Source: Bacteroidetes bacterium ADurb.Bin013
GTDB lineage: Bacteria > Bacteroidota > Bacteroidia > Bacteroidales > UBA932
Reading direction: 5' to 3'
Assembly: GCA_002071385.1 (NCBI GenBank)
Contig: MWFB01000004.1
Location: 51,874 to 115,873, forward strand
Length of the DNA: 64,000 bases
Shown here: piece after piece, positions 36,929 to 45,102 of the stretch
Position numbering within the stretch: position 1 is the stretch's first letter
Layout: every line of letters starts with the position of its first letter
Made by a program: the position numbers and the translations under genes
Notes under the pieces: generated by a model
Databases searched by the model: none
What the model was told of the DNA's origin: nothing
What the model saw: only the letters and a program-made list of their open reading frames with translations

Positions 36929-37183
36929 CTATTTCACTTTTTCAACGATTTCTACCAAACGCCAACACTTGGTTTTACTCAGGGGCCGCGTTTCCATAAT
37001 ACGTACGGTGTCACCTTCGCTGCATTCGTTGTTTGGATCGTGCGCAACGAATTTGGTGGTTTTATTCACAAACTTACCGTATATGGGATGTTTTACCTTC
37101 CGGTTTACAGCAACTATTATGGACTTATCCATTTTATTGCTGACCACCAATCCCGTTCTTTCTTTTCTAAGATTTCTTTCCAT
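36929..37183 (-). CDS. rpsQ: 30S ribosomal protein S17
   Basis: 84-residue OB-fold protein. [34 protein letters not shown] and [19 protein letters not shown] are conserved. Confidence 0.98.
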   Translation of the reverse strand: MERNLRKERTGLVVSNKMDKSIIVAVNRKVKHPIYGKFVNKTTKFVAHDPNNECSEGDTVRIMETRPLSKTKCWRLVEIVEKVK

Positions 37184-37193
37184 GAATCAATGA

Positions 37194-37394
37194 TTATAGA
37201 TTCTGTTTGGTTTGTGTTTCACTCAAAATAGTAAGCATCCGTGCAATATTGCGGCGTGCTTTCTTTATTTGTGATAAATCATCTACGGGAGAGATGGTAT
37301 GGTTCATTTTAAGACGAAGCAAATTGGCTTTTTCCGCCTCAATACGAGCACTAAGATCTTTCACAGATAACTCGCGTATTTCAGGTGCTTTCAT
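37194..37394 (-). CDS. rpmC: 50S ribosomal protein L29
   Basis: 66 residues, two-helix protein at the tunnel exit. MKAPEIRELSVKDLSARIEAEKANLLRLKMN and KKARRNIARMLTIL are typical. Between rplP and rpsQ. Confidence 0.97.
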   Translation of the reverse strand: MKAPEIRELSVKDLSARIEAEKANLLRLKMNHTISPVDDLSQIKKARRNIARMLTILSETQTKQNL

Positions 37395-37404
37395 TGTTGT
37401 TAAA

Positions 37405-37830
37405 CTAATTTTGTTCTACATAATCCTTGCGGACCACAAATTTGGTGTTGACAGGCAACTTCTGGGCGCCCAAACGGAGGGCTTCCTTAGCAACTTCAAA
37501 AGGAACGCCTTCCACTTCTATCAGGAGTCTGCCGGGTGTAACAGGGCAGACAAATCCTTCCGGAGCACCTTTCCCTTTTCCCATACGGACTTCAGCAGGT
37601 TTCTTTGTAAAGGGCTTGTCCGGAAATATACGAATCCATATCTGTCCTTCACGTTTCATGTAACGTGTCACTGCCTGACGGGCGGCTTCAATCTGGTTAC
37701 CAGTCAGCCAGCAGGACTCCATAGTCTTGATCCCGAACGACCCGAAGGCTAGTTGATTTCCCCTCTGGGCAATCCCTTTCATACGGCCTTTCTGTTGCCT
37801 TCTGAACTTGGTTTTTTTAGGTTGTAACAT
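37405..37830 (-). CDS. rplP: 50S ribosomal protein L16, first gene of the operon here
   Basis: 141 residues. [19 protein letters not shown], then [35 protein letters not shown] near the end are diagnostic. In other Bacteroidota rplP follows rpsC; here the next gene upstream is an M19 dipeptidase. A full-consensus promoter lies about 130 bases before the ATG. So this is the promoter-proximal gene of a shortened ribosomal operon. Confidence 0.98.
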   Translation of the reverse strand: MLQPKKTKFRRQQKGRMKGIAQRGNQLAFGSFGIKTMESCWLTGNQIEAARQAVTRYMKREGQIWIRIFPDKPFTKKPAEVRMGKGKGAPEGFVCPVTPGRLLIEVEGVPFEVAKEALRLGAQKLPVNTKFVVRKDYVEQN

Positions 37831-37892
37831 TGCTTTTTCTAAACGTTTAACGTAACGTAAATATGTATTGTTGCTTCGGTGCTAATTTGGTG

Positions 37893-37953
37893 GGGGTGTA
37901 CTTTGTAACCCCTTGTTTTGCAATTTATTAGGAACAAACTACCCTGAAATTGC
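37893..37953 (-). ncRNA. Structured 5' leader of the rplP operon (two hairpins)
   Basis: Within the predicted leader, 5' to 3' in the transcript: GCAATTT (37947-37953) pairs with AAATTGC (37920-37926) around a 20-base loop. Then GGGGTTAC (37905-37912) pairs with GTA-ACCCC (37893-37901, one bulged C) around an AAA loop. About 60 unstructured bases follow to the rplP start. It is a candidate cis-regulatory element, for instance for ribosomal-protein autoregulation. It does not match a named riboswitch that I recognise. Confidence 0.5.
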
Positions 37954-37959
37954 GGGTTG

Positions 37960-37992
37960 CAAAGATAGAACTTAATTTCTGATTTACAAAAA
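37960..37992 (-). promoter_or_regulatory. Full-consensus promoter for the rplP-rplQ operon
   Basis: Minus strand: TTTTTG (37987-37992), exactly 19 bases, TATCTTTG (37960-37967). This is the best promoter in the window and lies 27 bases past the dipeptidase stop. It implies a leader of about 125 bases. Confidence 0.88.
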
Positions 37993-38019
37993 TTTATGAA
38001 CAAAAGAAAGTGAAAAATG

Positions 38020-39078
38020 TTAGAAACCATCGGCATTCCGGGCAACTTCCTCCATCACCCGCAAAACATTGCCTCCCCACAATTTGCCAATTTCACCTTC
38101 TGTATATCCCTGTTCAAGCAGTGCCCTGGTTATGGCCTTCATCTTTCCCATGTCTTCAACACCCACAATGCCTCCCCCTCCGTCAAAATCACTACCTATA
38201 CCCACATGGTCAATTCCCACAAGGTCCACAACATAATTGATGTGTTCAAGCAAGTGCTCCATGCCCACCTCGGCTTTAGGCAGGTTTGAAAGAAAATACC
38301 GGCCTATGGAAATCTGTATCAGGCCTCCCCTGGAGGCGATGGCAATAATTTCCTCGTCTGTGAGGTTCCTGGGTATTTTTTTCAGGTTATAAACCCCTGA
38401 ATGGCTTGCCATAACAGGAGTTTTGCTTGCCTGTACTGCCTGCAGGCAAGTCTTGCGGGAGGCGTGGGATACATCTACTATCATCCCCAGACGGTTCATT
38501 TCCTGTATGACCTGGTAACCAAAAGGTGAAAGCCCTCCGTGGGTTTCCAGGCTGTCCATGGCGGCGTCAGCGACACAATTGTTGCCGTTGTGGGTAAGGC
38601 ATATCATCCTTACACCCATCCTGTAGTAGTGCTCTACCAGGGAAATGTCCCTGCCCAGACAATAGGCATTTTCTATAGATAGCAACAGGGAAGCCTTCCC
38701 CTGCTTTTTCAGTGTCCTCACATCGGCTGCACTGTAGGCCACAGCGCCCAGTTGCCTGTGCTCCCGGGCATACCTGTGCAGGGCCATCAGCATGCTGTCA
38801 GCCAGGTATTTCGCTCTTCCATGGTCTTCCCCGGTACAAGGTCCCTGTCCCTGGTAGGCAGCGAAAAAGGCGGCGTCCAGACGGCCGGTTTTCATCAACT
38901 CAAAGGAAACCTGTCCCTTTGTCACGGTAGCACGTTGTTCAGGAAAAGCCAGCTGCATGGAAAAATCGTTATGTGTATCGATAGAGATCATGGAATCATG
39001 CACCCGCTCAACCAGAAGATCCAGTGAATCAGTGACGGGAACTTGTGTCAACAAGCATAAAAGAAATAACACCTTCAT
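38020..39078 (-). CDS. Membrane dipeptidase (M19 family)
   Basis: 352-residue zinc dipeptidase of the renal-dipeptidase family. Metal and active-site motifs: DTHNDFS (the usual DGHND variant), SIENAY (bridging Glu), LTHNGNN, VDVSHAS and ASHSG (His ligands), and IGSDFDGGGG. A short hydrophobic N-terminus (residues 2-15) may act as a signal peptide. Probable role is hydrolysis of dipeptides, possibly D-amino-acid containing, in the periplasm. The ATG at 39078 has a -7 box 4 bases upstream. Confidence 0.92.
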   Translation of the reverse strand: MKVLFLLCLLTQVPVTDSLDLLVERVHDSMISIDTHNDFSMQLAFPEQRATVTKGQVSFELMKTGRLDAAFFAAYQGQGPCTGEDHGRAKYLADSMLMALHRYAREHRQLGAVAYSAADVRTLKKQGKASLLLSIENAYCLGRDISLVEHYYRMGVRMICLTHNGNNCVADAAMDSLETHGGLSPFGYQVIQEMNRLGMIVDVSHASRKTCLQAVQASKTPVMASHSGVYNLKKIPRNLTDEEIIAIASRGGLIQISIGRYFLSNLPKAEVGMEHLLEHINYVVDLVGIDHVGIGSDFDGGGGIVGVEDMGKMKAITRALLEQGYTEGEIGKLWGGNVLRVMEEVARNADGF

Positions 39079-39082
39079 TGTA

Positions 39083-39090
39083 CAAATATA
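39083..39090 (-). promoter_or_regulatory. -7 promoter element 4 bases before the dipeptidase gene
   Basis: TATATTTG (minus strand), then TACA and ATG. Predicts a leaderless message. No good -33 match. Confidence 0.55.
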
Positions 39091-39111
39091 GAGGGTGAAT
39101 TCTAATTTTGT

Positions 39112-39119
39112 TACATTTG
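39112..39119 (+). promoter_or_regulatory. -7 promoter element for the binding-protein/kinase operon
   Basis: TACATTTG fits TAnnTTTG, 10 bases before the first in-frame ATG (39130) and 25 before the second (39145). Divergent from the dipeptidase promoter. Confidence 0.5.
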
Positions 39120-39144
39120 TGTCTATAAAATGCTCGCCGGCCGT

Positions 39145-40101
39145 ATGAAACGTTTTCTATTATCCTTCCTTTTACTGTTTACCTTCACTCTGCCGGCTGT
39201 TGCCCAAAAAAACACGTACAGGTTACTGCTACACTGGTATCCTCAAGCTCAGTTTGCGGGATATTACTATGCCCTTGAGAAAGGATTTTACAAGGACGCA
39301 GACCTGGACATACAGATAATCTACGGCACCGTCACGACCCCTTCCTCCCAGATCCTCAAGTCAGGAGATTTCGATTTTGCCACCTTATGGCTCTCCACGG
39401 CCATGCAACTCAAGGCTTCCAAGGTTCCCTTGCAACTCCTGGCGCAGACCAACCAGAGTTCTGCGCTGATGCTTGTAAGCCACAAGGGGCGGGGCGTGGA
39501 CAGACTGGAAGATTTCGCAGGCAAGAAAATCGGCATATGGAGCGGGGATTTTGAATTGCAGCCATTGAGCCTTCTCAGCAGGAACAACATAAATATGCAG
39601 GTCATCATCATCAACAACTCCATCAACCTGTTCCTGCGGGGTGCCATTGATGTATGTATGGCCATGTGGTACAACGAGTACCATGAAATACTCAGTGCCG
39701 GTCTCAGGGAAGAAGACCTGAATATATTCCGGATGAGCGATTATGGGATGAATTTCCCTGAAGATGGTATTTATGTACACGAAAAGCTTGCCTGGAACCG
39801 GCCCGGTGTCTGCAAAAAGTTCGTTGAAGCCTCTCTGCGTGGATGGATGGCCGCCTTTGAGGACGTGGAAGGAACGCTGGATATTCTGGAAAAAGCCTGC
39901 AACAATGCAGGGGTACCATTCAGCCGCGCCCATCAGCGCTGGATGCTCAACTGTTTCCGGGAACTCCTCATCCACCCCCGCACCAATAAAATCGAGCCTA
40001 CACTTCCTGTACATGCCTATAATTTTGTGGGGTCTGTGCTTCTGGAACGCAATTTCATCAAATCCATCCCTCCTTATGAAACATTCGTCGCAAACCTTTA
40101 A
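39145..40101 (+). CDS. NMT1/THI5-like periplasmic substrate-binding protein
   Basis: 318 residues from 39145 (an ATG at 39130 would add MLAGR). A signal peptide ends AVAQ. The body is a type II periplasmic-binding fold of the NMT1/THI5 group: LHWYPQAQFAGYYYALEKGFY at the start, DFDFATLWLSTAMQLK and DRLEDFAGKKIGIWSGDFE further on. Proteins of this group bind thiamine precursors, taurine and similar small molecules. No ABC permease or ATPase genes are adjacent. Instead it overlaps a sensor kinase by 26 bases, so it may deliver a ligand signal to that kinase rather than feed a transporter. That is inference. Confidence 0.85.
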   Translation: MKRFLLSFLLLFTFTLPAVAQKNTYRLLLHWYPQAQFAGYYYALEKGFYKDADLDIQIIYGTVTTPSSQILKSGDFDFATLWLSTAMQLKASKVPLQLLAQTNQSSALMLVSHKGRGVDRLEDFAGKKIGIWSGDFELQPLSLLSRNNINMQVIIINNSINLFLRGAIDVCMAMWYNEYHEILSAGLREEDLNIFRMSDYGMNFPEDGIYVHEKLAWNRPGVCKKFVEASLRGWMAAFEDVEGTLDILEKACNNAGVPFSRAHQRWMLNCFRELLIHPRTNKIEPTLPVHAYNFVGSVLLERNFIKSIPPYETFVANL

Positions 40102-42148
40102 GAAAAGGAAAAGCATTTCCTATACTATTGCAAGGTATGTATTTGCAGGGACGGTCCTGATCCTGGTCGTTATCCTGGGTTTGAATTATAGTTCTTCCAA
40201 AAAGCACATGACGGCCGTGATCCTTGAAAAGGCGCAAAACCAGGCCGAAAATTTTGCGGGAAGGATCAACCAGGTTTTTGCCTCGGCTCAAAGGATTCCC
40301 ACGGTGATGGCTTCACAGCTTAACCAGATGGAAGACTTTTCTTCCCAGGACCTTAGCCGGATGCTGGAATCCATGCTCCTTGAGAATCCCGACATATTTG
40401 GAGCCACCATTGCCTTTGAACCCGGCATGTACCAAGGCAAGCCGCACTGGGCTCCTTACGTTTACAGGGAAGATTCCGTGCTGAAATCCACGCTTCTGTA
40501 TGATGGCGAGAACAACTATTTCATGGATGACTGGTACATAGTTCCCATGCAGTTGCAGGAACCATTCTGGTCCGATCCCTATTACGAAACTTCCACCAAT
40601 AACGAAGATGTGCTTATGATAACATATTCCGTCCCATTTTTTAAAGAAAGGGACGGAAAAAGAGTGGTTGCGGGCATTACGACTGTTGATATTTCTCTCC
40701 TCTGGATAAACAACCTGATGGAATCCCTTGATGTTTACGAGACCGGTTATGGTTTCCTTATCACCAACAGCGGCCGGTACGTATACCACCCCGACCAGCG
40801 CCTGAGGATGAATGAAACCACCTTTTCCGCCATGGATGAATGGCTCGTGAACAATAAAAACCTTTCCACGGCAGAAGCAGACACCATCCGCAACCAGCAA
40901 TTCAGTGTCTACCGTAAAATGCTCGCCGGCGAAAGCGGTCTTTTCATGGATTCCTTCATGTTTCCCGATTGGGAAGAAAAAGCCTGGTTCGCTTATGTGC
41001 CCATCCGTTCAAACCACTGGTCGCTAGCCCTGGTTTATCCTCGGGACGAGGCCCTTGCAGAGGTGCGAAGCCTGAACACCATCCTGATCCTGGTGGGTTT
41101 CTTTTCGCTTTTTGTTTTATTAGGATTTATCTTTATTGTAACCAGGGTGCTGACATTGCCCATTGTTAACCTTACACGCTATACAAAATCAGTTGCCGAA
41201 AGTGGAGATTACACCCGCTCGGTACCTGAATTGTCTTCGAAAGACGAAATTGGCGAGCTGGCCTATTCCTTCTCCATCTTGATGAAGGAAATTGACCAGG
41301 CTCAAAAAACATTGGAAGACCGGGTGAGGGAACGTACCGCACAGCTGGTAGAGGCACAGGATTTATTGGTCCAGTCGGAAAAAATGGCTTCCCTGGGACA
41401 GCTGACTGCCGGCGTTGCGCATGAGATCAAGAATCCGCTCAATTTCATAAATAACTTCTCGGAATTATCGGTAGATCTTACCAAAGAACTCAAGGAAGCA
41501 CTTGCGTCTGTAGACATGAATGAAAACGACAAATCCTATGTCAACGAGATCCTGGGAGATTTGTCCATGAACGCCGCCAAGATTCTGGAACACGGCAAAC
41601 GCGCAGACAGCATAGTCAAGGGAATGCTACTCCACTCCAGGGGCAAAAGCGGGGAATTCCAGCTCACTGATATCAACAACATGCTGACAGAAGATATTGC
41701 TTTGGGTTACCACGGCATGAGAGCACAGGACAACACGTTCAATATCAACATTGAGCAAGACCTGGACAAAGACCTGCCTCTAATAAGCGTGGTTCCACAG
41801 GATTTGAGCAGGGTATTCCTGAACATGATCAATAATGCCTGCTATGCTGTTAAGGATGCCGGCCCCTCCAAGCCTTCCGGGTGGACACCTACGCTACGGA
41901 TAAGCAGCCGCAAAGCGGGTAATTTCCTGGAAGTGCGTATCCGCGATAACGGAAAAGGCATATCTCCCGAAAACATCAAAAAGATATTCGATCCTTTCTT
42001 TACCACAAAGCCTGCAGGTAAAGGAACAGGACTCGGCCTGTCGCTCAGTTACGATATTGTTGTTAAGGTCCACGGAGGGCAAATACAAGTTGAATCGGAA
42101 CCGGGCGAATATGCAGAGTTCATAGTGACAATCCCCATAAAACAATAA
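40076..42148 (+). CDS. Cache-HAMP sensor histidine kinase
   Basis: 690 residues from the ATG at 40076; the same frame is open to 39764, but that part overlaps the binding-protein gene. Layout: membrane helix about 17-38; extracytoplasmic double Cache domain about 40-335 (IFGATIAFEPGMYQGKPHWAPYV and VDISLLWINNLM); helix about 345-367. HAMP about 365-415, a coiled coil, HisKA with AHEIKNPLNFINNFSE (phospho-His near residue 451) and HATPase with FLNMINNACYAV, IRDNGKGI and GTGLGLSLSYDIV follow. All catalytic boxes are intact. It is followed after 6 bases by its likely output protein. Confidence 0.93.
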   Translation: MKHSSQTFKKRKSISYTIARYVFAGTVLILVVILGLNYSSSKKHMTAVILEKAQNQAENFAGRINQVFASAQRIPTVMASQLNQMEDFSSQDLSRMLESMLLENPDIFGATIAFEPGMYQGKPHWAPYVYREDSVLKSTLLYDGENNYFMDDWYIVPMQLQEPFWSDPYYETSTNNEDVLMITYSVPFFKERDGKRVVAGITTVDISLLWINNLMESLDVYETGYGFLITNSGRYVYHPDQRLRMNETTFSAMDEWLVNNKNLSTAEADTIRNQQFSVYRKMLAGESGLFMDSFMFPDWEEKAWFAYVPIRSNHWSLALVYPRDEALAEVRSLNTILILVGFFSLFVLLGFIFIVTRVLTLPIVNLTRYTKSVAESGDYTRSVPELSSKDEIGELAYSFSILMKEIDQAQKTLEDRVRERTAQLVEAQDLLVQSEKMASLGQLTAGVAHEIKNPLNFINNFSELSVDLTKELKEALASVDMNENDKSYVNEILGDLSMNAAKILEHGKRADSIVKGMLLHSRGKSGEFQLTDINNMLTEDIALGYHGMRAQDNTFNINIEQDLDKDLPLISVVPQDLSRVFLNMINNACYAVKDAGPSKPSGWTPTLRISSRKAGNFLEVRIRDNGKGISPENIKKIFDPFFTTKPAGKGTGLGLSLSYDIVVKVHGGQIQVESEPGEYAEFIVTIPIKQ

Positions 42149-42154
42149 GAATCC

Positions 42155-43336
42155 ATGGCAGCAGAAAAGATTTTAGTGGTAGATGACGAAACAGATCTCC
42201 AATATGTAATCAACCAGAAATTCAGGCGACAGATCCGTAACGACCAGTATGAGTTTCATTTTGCTTTCAATGGGCTGGAAGCCTTGGCCAAACTCATAGA
42301 GGTACCCGATATAGGGGTTATCCTGAGCGATATCAATATGCCCGAGATGGATGGCCTGACCCTGTTGAGCAAGGTGCGTGAATTGAAAAACCCGCTGCTC
42401 AAGACTGTGATTTGTTCTGCTTACGGCGATATGGATAATATCCGTACGGCCATGAACCGGGGTGCCTTTGATTTCGTAACCAAACCGGTCGATTTCAACG
42501 ATTTGGAAATCACCCTGGAAAAAACCATCGGGGAATTGAACATTGTCAGGGAAGGACTTGCCTACCATGACAAACTCCTCTCGATTGAGCATGACCTGAT
42601 GGTGGCACGTGAAATTCAAAGGGCCATCATGCCCAAGGCTATACCCGGTCTGGAATGGGCTGATATTGACGGATCCATGGAAGCTGCCAGACAGATAGGG
42701 GGCGATTTCTATGATTATTTCATGATGGATGACCACCGACTGGGATTTGTCATAGGTGACGTGTCGGGGAAAGGCATCCCGGCCGCTATCTTCATGGCCG
42801 TCAGCAGGACCCTTATCAGGGCAACGGGGCTCAAGGGCATGTCCCCCAGGGATTGCATGAACTATGTCAACCACCTGTTGTGTACAGAAAGCGTAAATTC
42901 CATGTTCGTAACCGTGTTCTACGGAATGCTGGACCTGGAAACAGATACGCTTCATTATGTAAATGCGGGGCACAATCCACCCATACTGCTGCGTCACAAC
43001 GGTAGCACAGAGGTATTTCCCATGACCGATAACATTGTACTTGGCGTTTATGACGGTTATTCGTTCAAAACCAATAGCATCCCTTTTCTCAAAGACGATA
43101 CGCTGGTAATGTATACAGACGGGGTGACCGAAGCTTTCAACCAGAATAATGAGGAATACGGATTTGAGACACTTCACACGCTGCTTAAGGAGCAGGTTCT
43201 CGGGAATAAGGAGGTCATGGACGGGAAAGATGCTCCGGCGCGGATCTGCCTGATCATCGCTGATGATGTGAACCGTTTTGCCGGTGAAGAAGAGCAAAGC
43301 GACGATATCACCATCATGGTTGTCAAACGAAATTAG
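42155..43336 (+). CDS. Response regulator with SpoIIE/PP2C phosphatase output
   Basis: 393 residues. Receiver domain (1-125) with VVDDETD, phospho-acceptor Asp59 in LSDINMPEMDG and KPVDF. A short coiled coil (about 130-165) leads to a PP2C-type Ser/Thr phosphatase domain. Its metal motifs are ARQIGGDFYDYF, GDVSGKGIPAA, YTDGVTEA and QSDDITIMV. This RsbP/RsbU-like output normally dephosphorylates a STAS anti-anti-sigma factor. Together with the next gene it suggests partner-switching control driven by phosphorylation from the upstream kinase. No STAS protein is encoded in the window. Confidence 0.93.
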   Translation: MAAEKILVVDDETDLQYVINQKFRRQIRNDQYEFHFAFNGLEALAKLIEVPDIGVILSDINMPEMDGLTLLSKVRELKNPLLKTVICSAYGDMDNIRTAMNRGAFDFVTKPVDFNDLEITLEKTIGELNIVREGLAYHDKLLSIEHDLMVAREIQRAIMPKAIPGLEWADIDGSMEAARQIGGDFYDYFMMDDHRLGFVIGDVSGKGIPAAIFMAVSRTLIRATGLKGMSPRDCMNYVNHLLCTESVNSMFVTVFYGMLDLETDTLHYVNAGHNPPILLRHNGSTEVFPMTDNIVLGVYDGYSFKTNSIPFLKDDTLVMYTDGVTEAFNQNNEEYGFETLHTLLKEQVLGNKEVMDGKDAPARICLIIADDVNRFAGEEEQSDDITIMVVKRN

Positions 43337-43345
43337 CACAGCCTG

Positions 43346-43759
43346 ATGAAACGCACACTGGAACTTGAGAATCAATTATCCGCCTTGTCCGGTCTACTGG
43401 ATATGACGGGCGATTTCCTTGATGCACATAAAGTTCCGGTCCCCGTTCAAAATAAGATCAAACTCATCCTGGACGAGATCTTCAGCAACATCGTATCTTA
43501 TGGTTACCTGCCACAGGATCCGCCCGACACCGTCCTTGTTGAGCTGTGTATCGCAAATGGGAAATTCACCGCGATGTTCAACGATGGGGGAATGCCTTTT
43601 AACCCCTTGGAATACGGACCGGTGGACACCAGTCTTCCTCTTGAGGAGAGACCCATAGGAGGGCTTGGAATTCACCTTATCAGAAACCTGGCCACCGAAC
43701 TTGCATACGAGAGAAAAGAAAACAGGAACGTTTTTTGCTTCTCCATAGAGATTGAATGA
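43346..43759 (+). CDS. RsbW-like anti-sigma factor / serine kinase ATPase
   Basis: 137 residues, essentially a single HATPase_c_2 domain. N-box ILDEIFSNIVSYGY, then FNDGGMPFNP and GGLGIHLIRNLA. In RsbW and SpoIIAB such proteins bind a sigma factor and phosphorylate a STAS antagonist; many homologues act on other targets. It starts 9 bases after the SpoIIE gene, and its stop overlaps the DUF4294 start as ATGA. Confidence 0.9.
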   Translation: MKRTLELENQLSALSGLLDMTGDFLDAHKVPVPVQNKIKLILDEIFSNIVSYGYLPQDPPDTVLVELCIANGKFTAMFNDGGMPFNPLEYGPVDTSLPLEERPIGGLGIHLIRNLATELAYERKENRNVFCFSIEIE

Positions 43760-44433
43760 AAACAAAACTGACCATCGCGGCATTAGTCCTATACCTGCTG
43801 GCCCCTCTGTGCCTGCAGGCGCAGACGGCTAAAACATCTAAAGGGTATCTTATGGGTTACGTTGTAGAAAACGGGGATACCCTGTTCATCGCTACCATAC
43901 CCGACTTGCACGTGTACAGCCGGGACAAGAAGAAAAGCGATCGCGAATGGAGGGAATATTACAGGACCGTTCACAATTTTGCCCGTGCCTACCCCTTTGC
44001 GCTACAGGCCAGGGAACGCATGGATAGGGCGGACAGTATTCTGGAAGTCAGCAACTTCTCCCCAAGGGAACGGGAACGTTTCCTGGAAAAAACCGAACGT
44101 GATCTTTTTGCCGAATTTGAAGCCCCCCTCAGAAAACTTACTTTCACCCAGGGTCGTATCCTGCTTCGCCTGATTGACCGTGAACTTGGCCAGACAAGCT
44201 ATGCAGTGGTGAAGAGTTACCGGGGCGGACTGACCGCCTCGTTCTGGCAGGGGGTCGCACGTATTTTCGGAGCAGATATGAAAAAGCCGTACGACAAGTA
44301 CGGCGAAGACAAATTACTTGAAGAATTAGTGCGCATGTACCACGACGGGCGCTTTTATTATCTCTATTTCTCCCTTTTCGGTCCCCCTAAAGATACCAAT
44401 ATCTCCCCGTACGGGACCAGATGGGCCAACTGA
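43756..44433 (+). CDS. DUF4294 secreted protein
   Basis: 225 residues with a signal peptide ending LQAQ. The body matches DUF4294, a Bacteroidota family of unknown function: IPDLHVYSRDKKKSDREWREYYR, then the Arg/Glu-rich helical stretch, then SYRGGLTASFWQGVARIFGADMK. The last roughly 30 residues (GPPKDTNISPYGTRWAN) lie antisense to lpxH and look less family-like. Co-directional and overlapping with the anti-sigma-factor gene by four bases, but no functional link is established. Confidence 0.8.
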   Translation: MKTKLTIAALVLYLLAPLCLQAQTAKTSKGYLMGYVVENGDTLFIATIPDLHVYSRDKKKSDREWREYYRTVHNFARAYPFALQARERMDRADSILEVSNFSPRERERFLEKTERDLFAEFEAPLRKLTFTQGRILLRLIDRELGQTSYAVVKSYRGGLTASFWQGVARIFGADMKKPYDKYGEDKLLEELVRMYHDGRFYYLYFSLFGPPKDTNISPYGTRWAN

Positions 44434-45102
44434 CAACCAGTCTTCCAGCACAATAAGTTCTCCTCCGGCCGGCAGGGGGCAGCGTTCCGATGTATGTATG
44501 TGCCCGGTAATGCAATAATCCACCGGGCGATCGTATGTGGCAGCATATTGATAGACAGGCTTATACAGATTCATGTCCTGTTTGCACGATCCATTGTGTT
44601 TATCCCTGTTCCAGGCAGACCATTTCCGTGCAAGGGCAAAGGCCCACCTGGGGTGAAGGCAGCTGAAAAGGACCTGCAGAAGCCTGTTGTGAAACATTCC
44701 GTGTAAGAAGCGGCTTGCACAGGGCTGCCTGCCCATGCGGTGCCCGTGCGCCAGAAGAAAATACTTACCCTCCAGTTTCACATACCATTCATCACGGTGC
44801 ACCTGCATGCCCAGCTCCTGCTCCAGGTATCCGTATGTCCACAAATCGTGATTGCCCACAAAAAAATGGACCGGTATCCCGCGGTCATGCACCCGGGCAA
44901 GCGCTCCCAGTGTGCGGGTGTATCCCCTGGGGATCACATACTTGTATTCGTACCAGAAATCAAAGATATCCCCAAGCAGAAAAAGCCCTCCCGTCCCGGG
45001 AGCGAGGCTGTCCAGGAAAGCGATAAAGCGTGCTTCCCTGTCCGACGGGTCTCCGTTCCTGAGTCCCAAATGAATATCTGCAACAAAATAATAAGTGCTC
45101 AC
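44326..45102 (-). CDS. lpxH: UDP-2,3-diacylglucosamine diphosphatase (LpxH type)
   Basis: 258-residue metallophosphoesterase of lipid A synthesis, removing UMP from UDP-diacylglucosamine at the inner membrane. Motifs in order: FVADIHLG, LLGDIFDFWYEYK, FVGNHDLW, LLAHGHRMG and ITGHIHTSE. The start is GTG at 45102, overlapping the uppP stop as GTGA; the frame extends to 45144 but this would run deep into uppP. The last 36 codons overlap the DUF4294 gene by 108 bases on the other strand. The tail DIGIFRGTEKGEIEII still resembles the final strand pair of the family. Confidence 0.85.
   Translation of the reverse strand: MSTYYFVADIHLGLRNGDPSDREARFIAFLDSLAPGTGGLFLLGDIFDFWYEYKYVIPRGYTRTLGALARVHDRGIPVHFFVGNHDLWTYGYLEQELGMQVHRDEWYVKLEGKYFLLAHGHRMGRQPCASRFLHGMFHNRLLQVLFSCLHPRWAFALARKWSAWNRDKHNGSCKQDMNLYKPVYQYAATYDRPVDYCITGHIHTSERCPLPAGGELIVLEDWLSVGPSGPVRGDIGIFRGTEKGEIEIIKAPVVVHAH

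Noticed and set aside
39764..40075. N-terminal extension of the histidine kinase frame by 104 residues
   Set aside because: The extension is the binding-protein gene read in another frame; the ATG at 40076 gives a normal membrane-anchored kinase.
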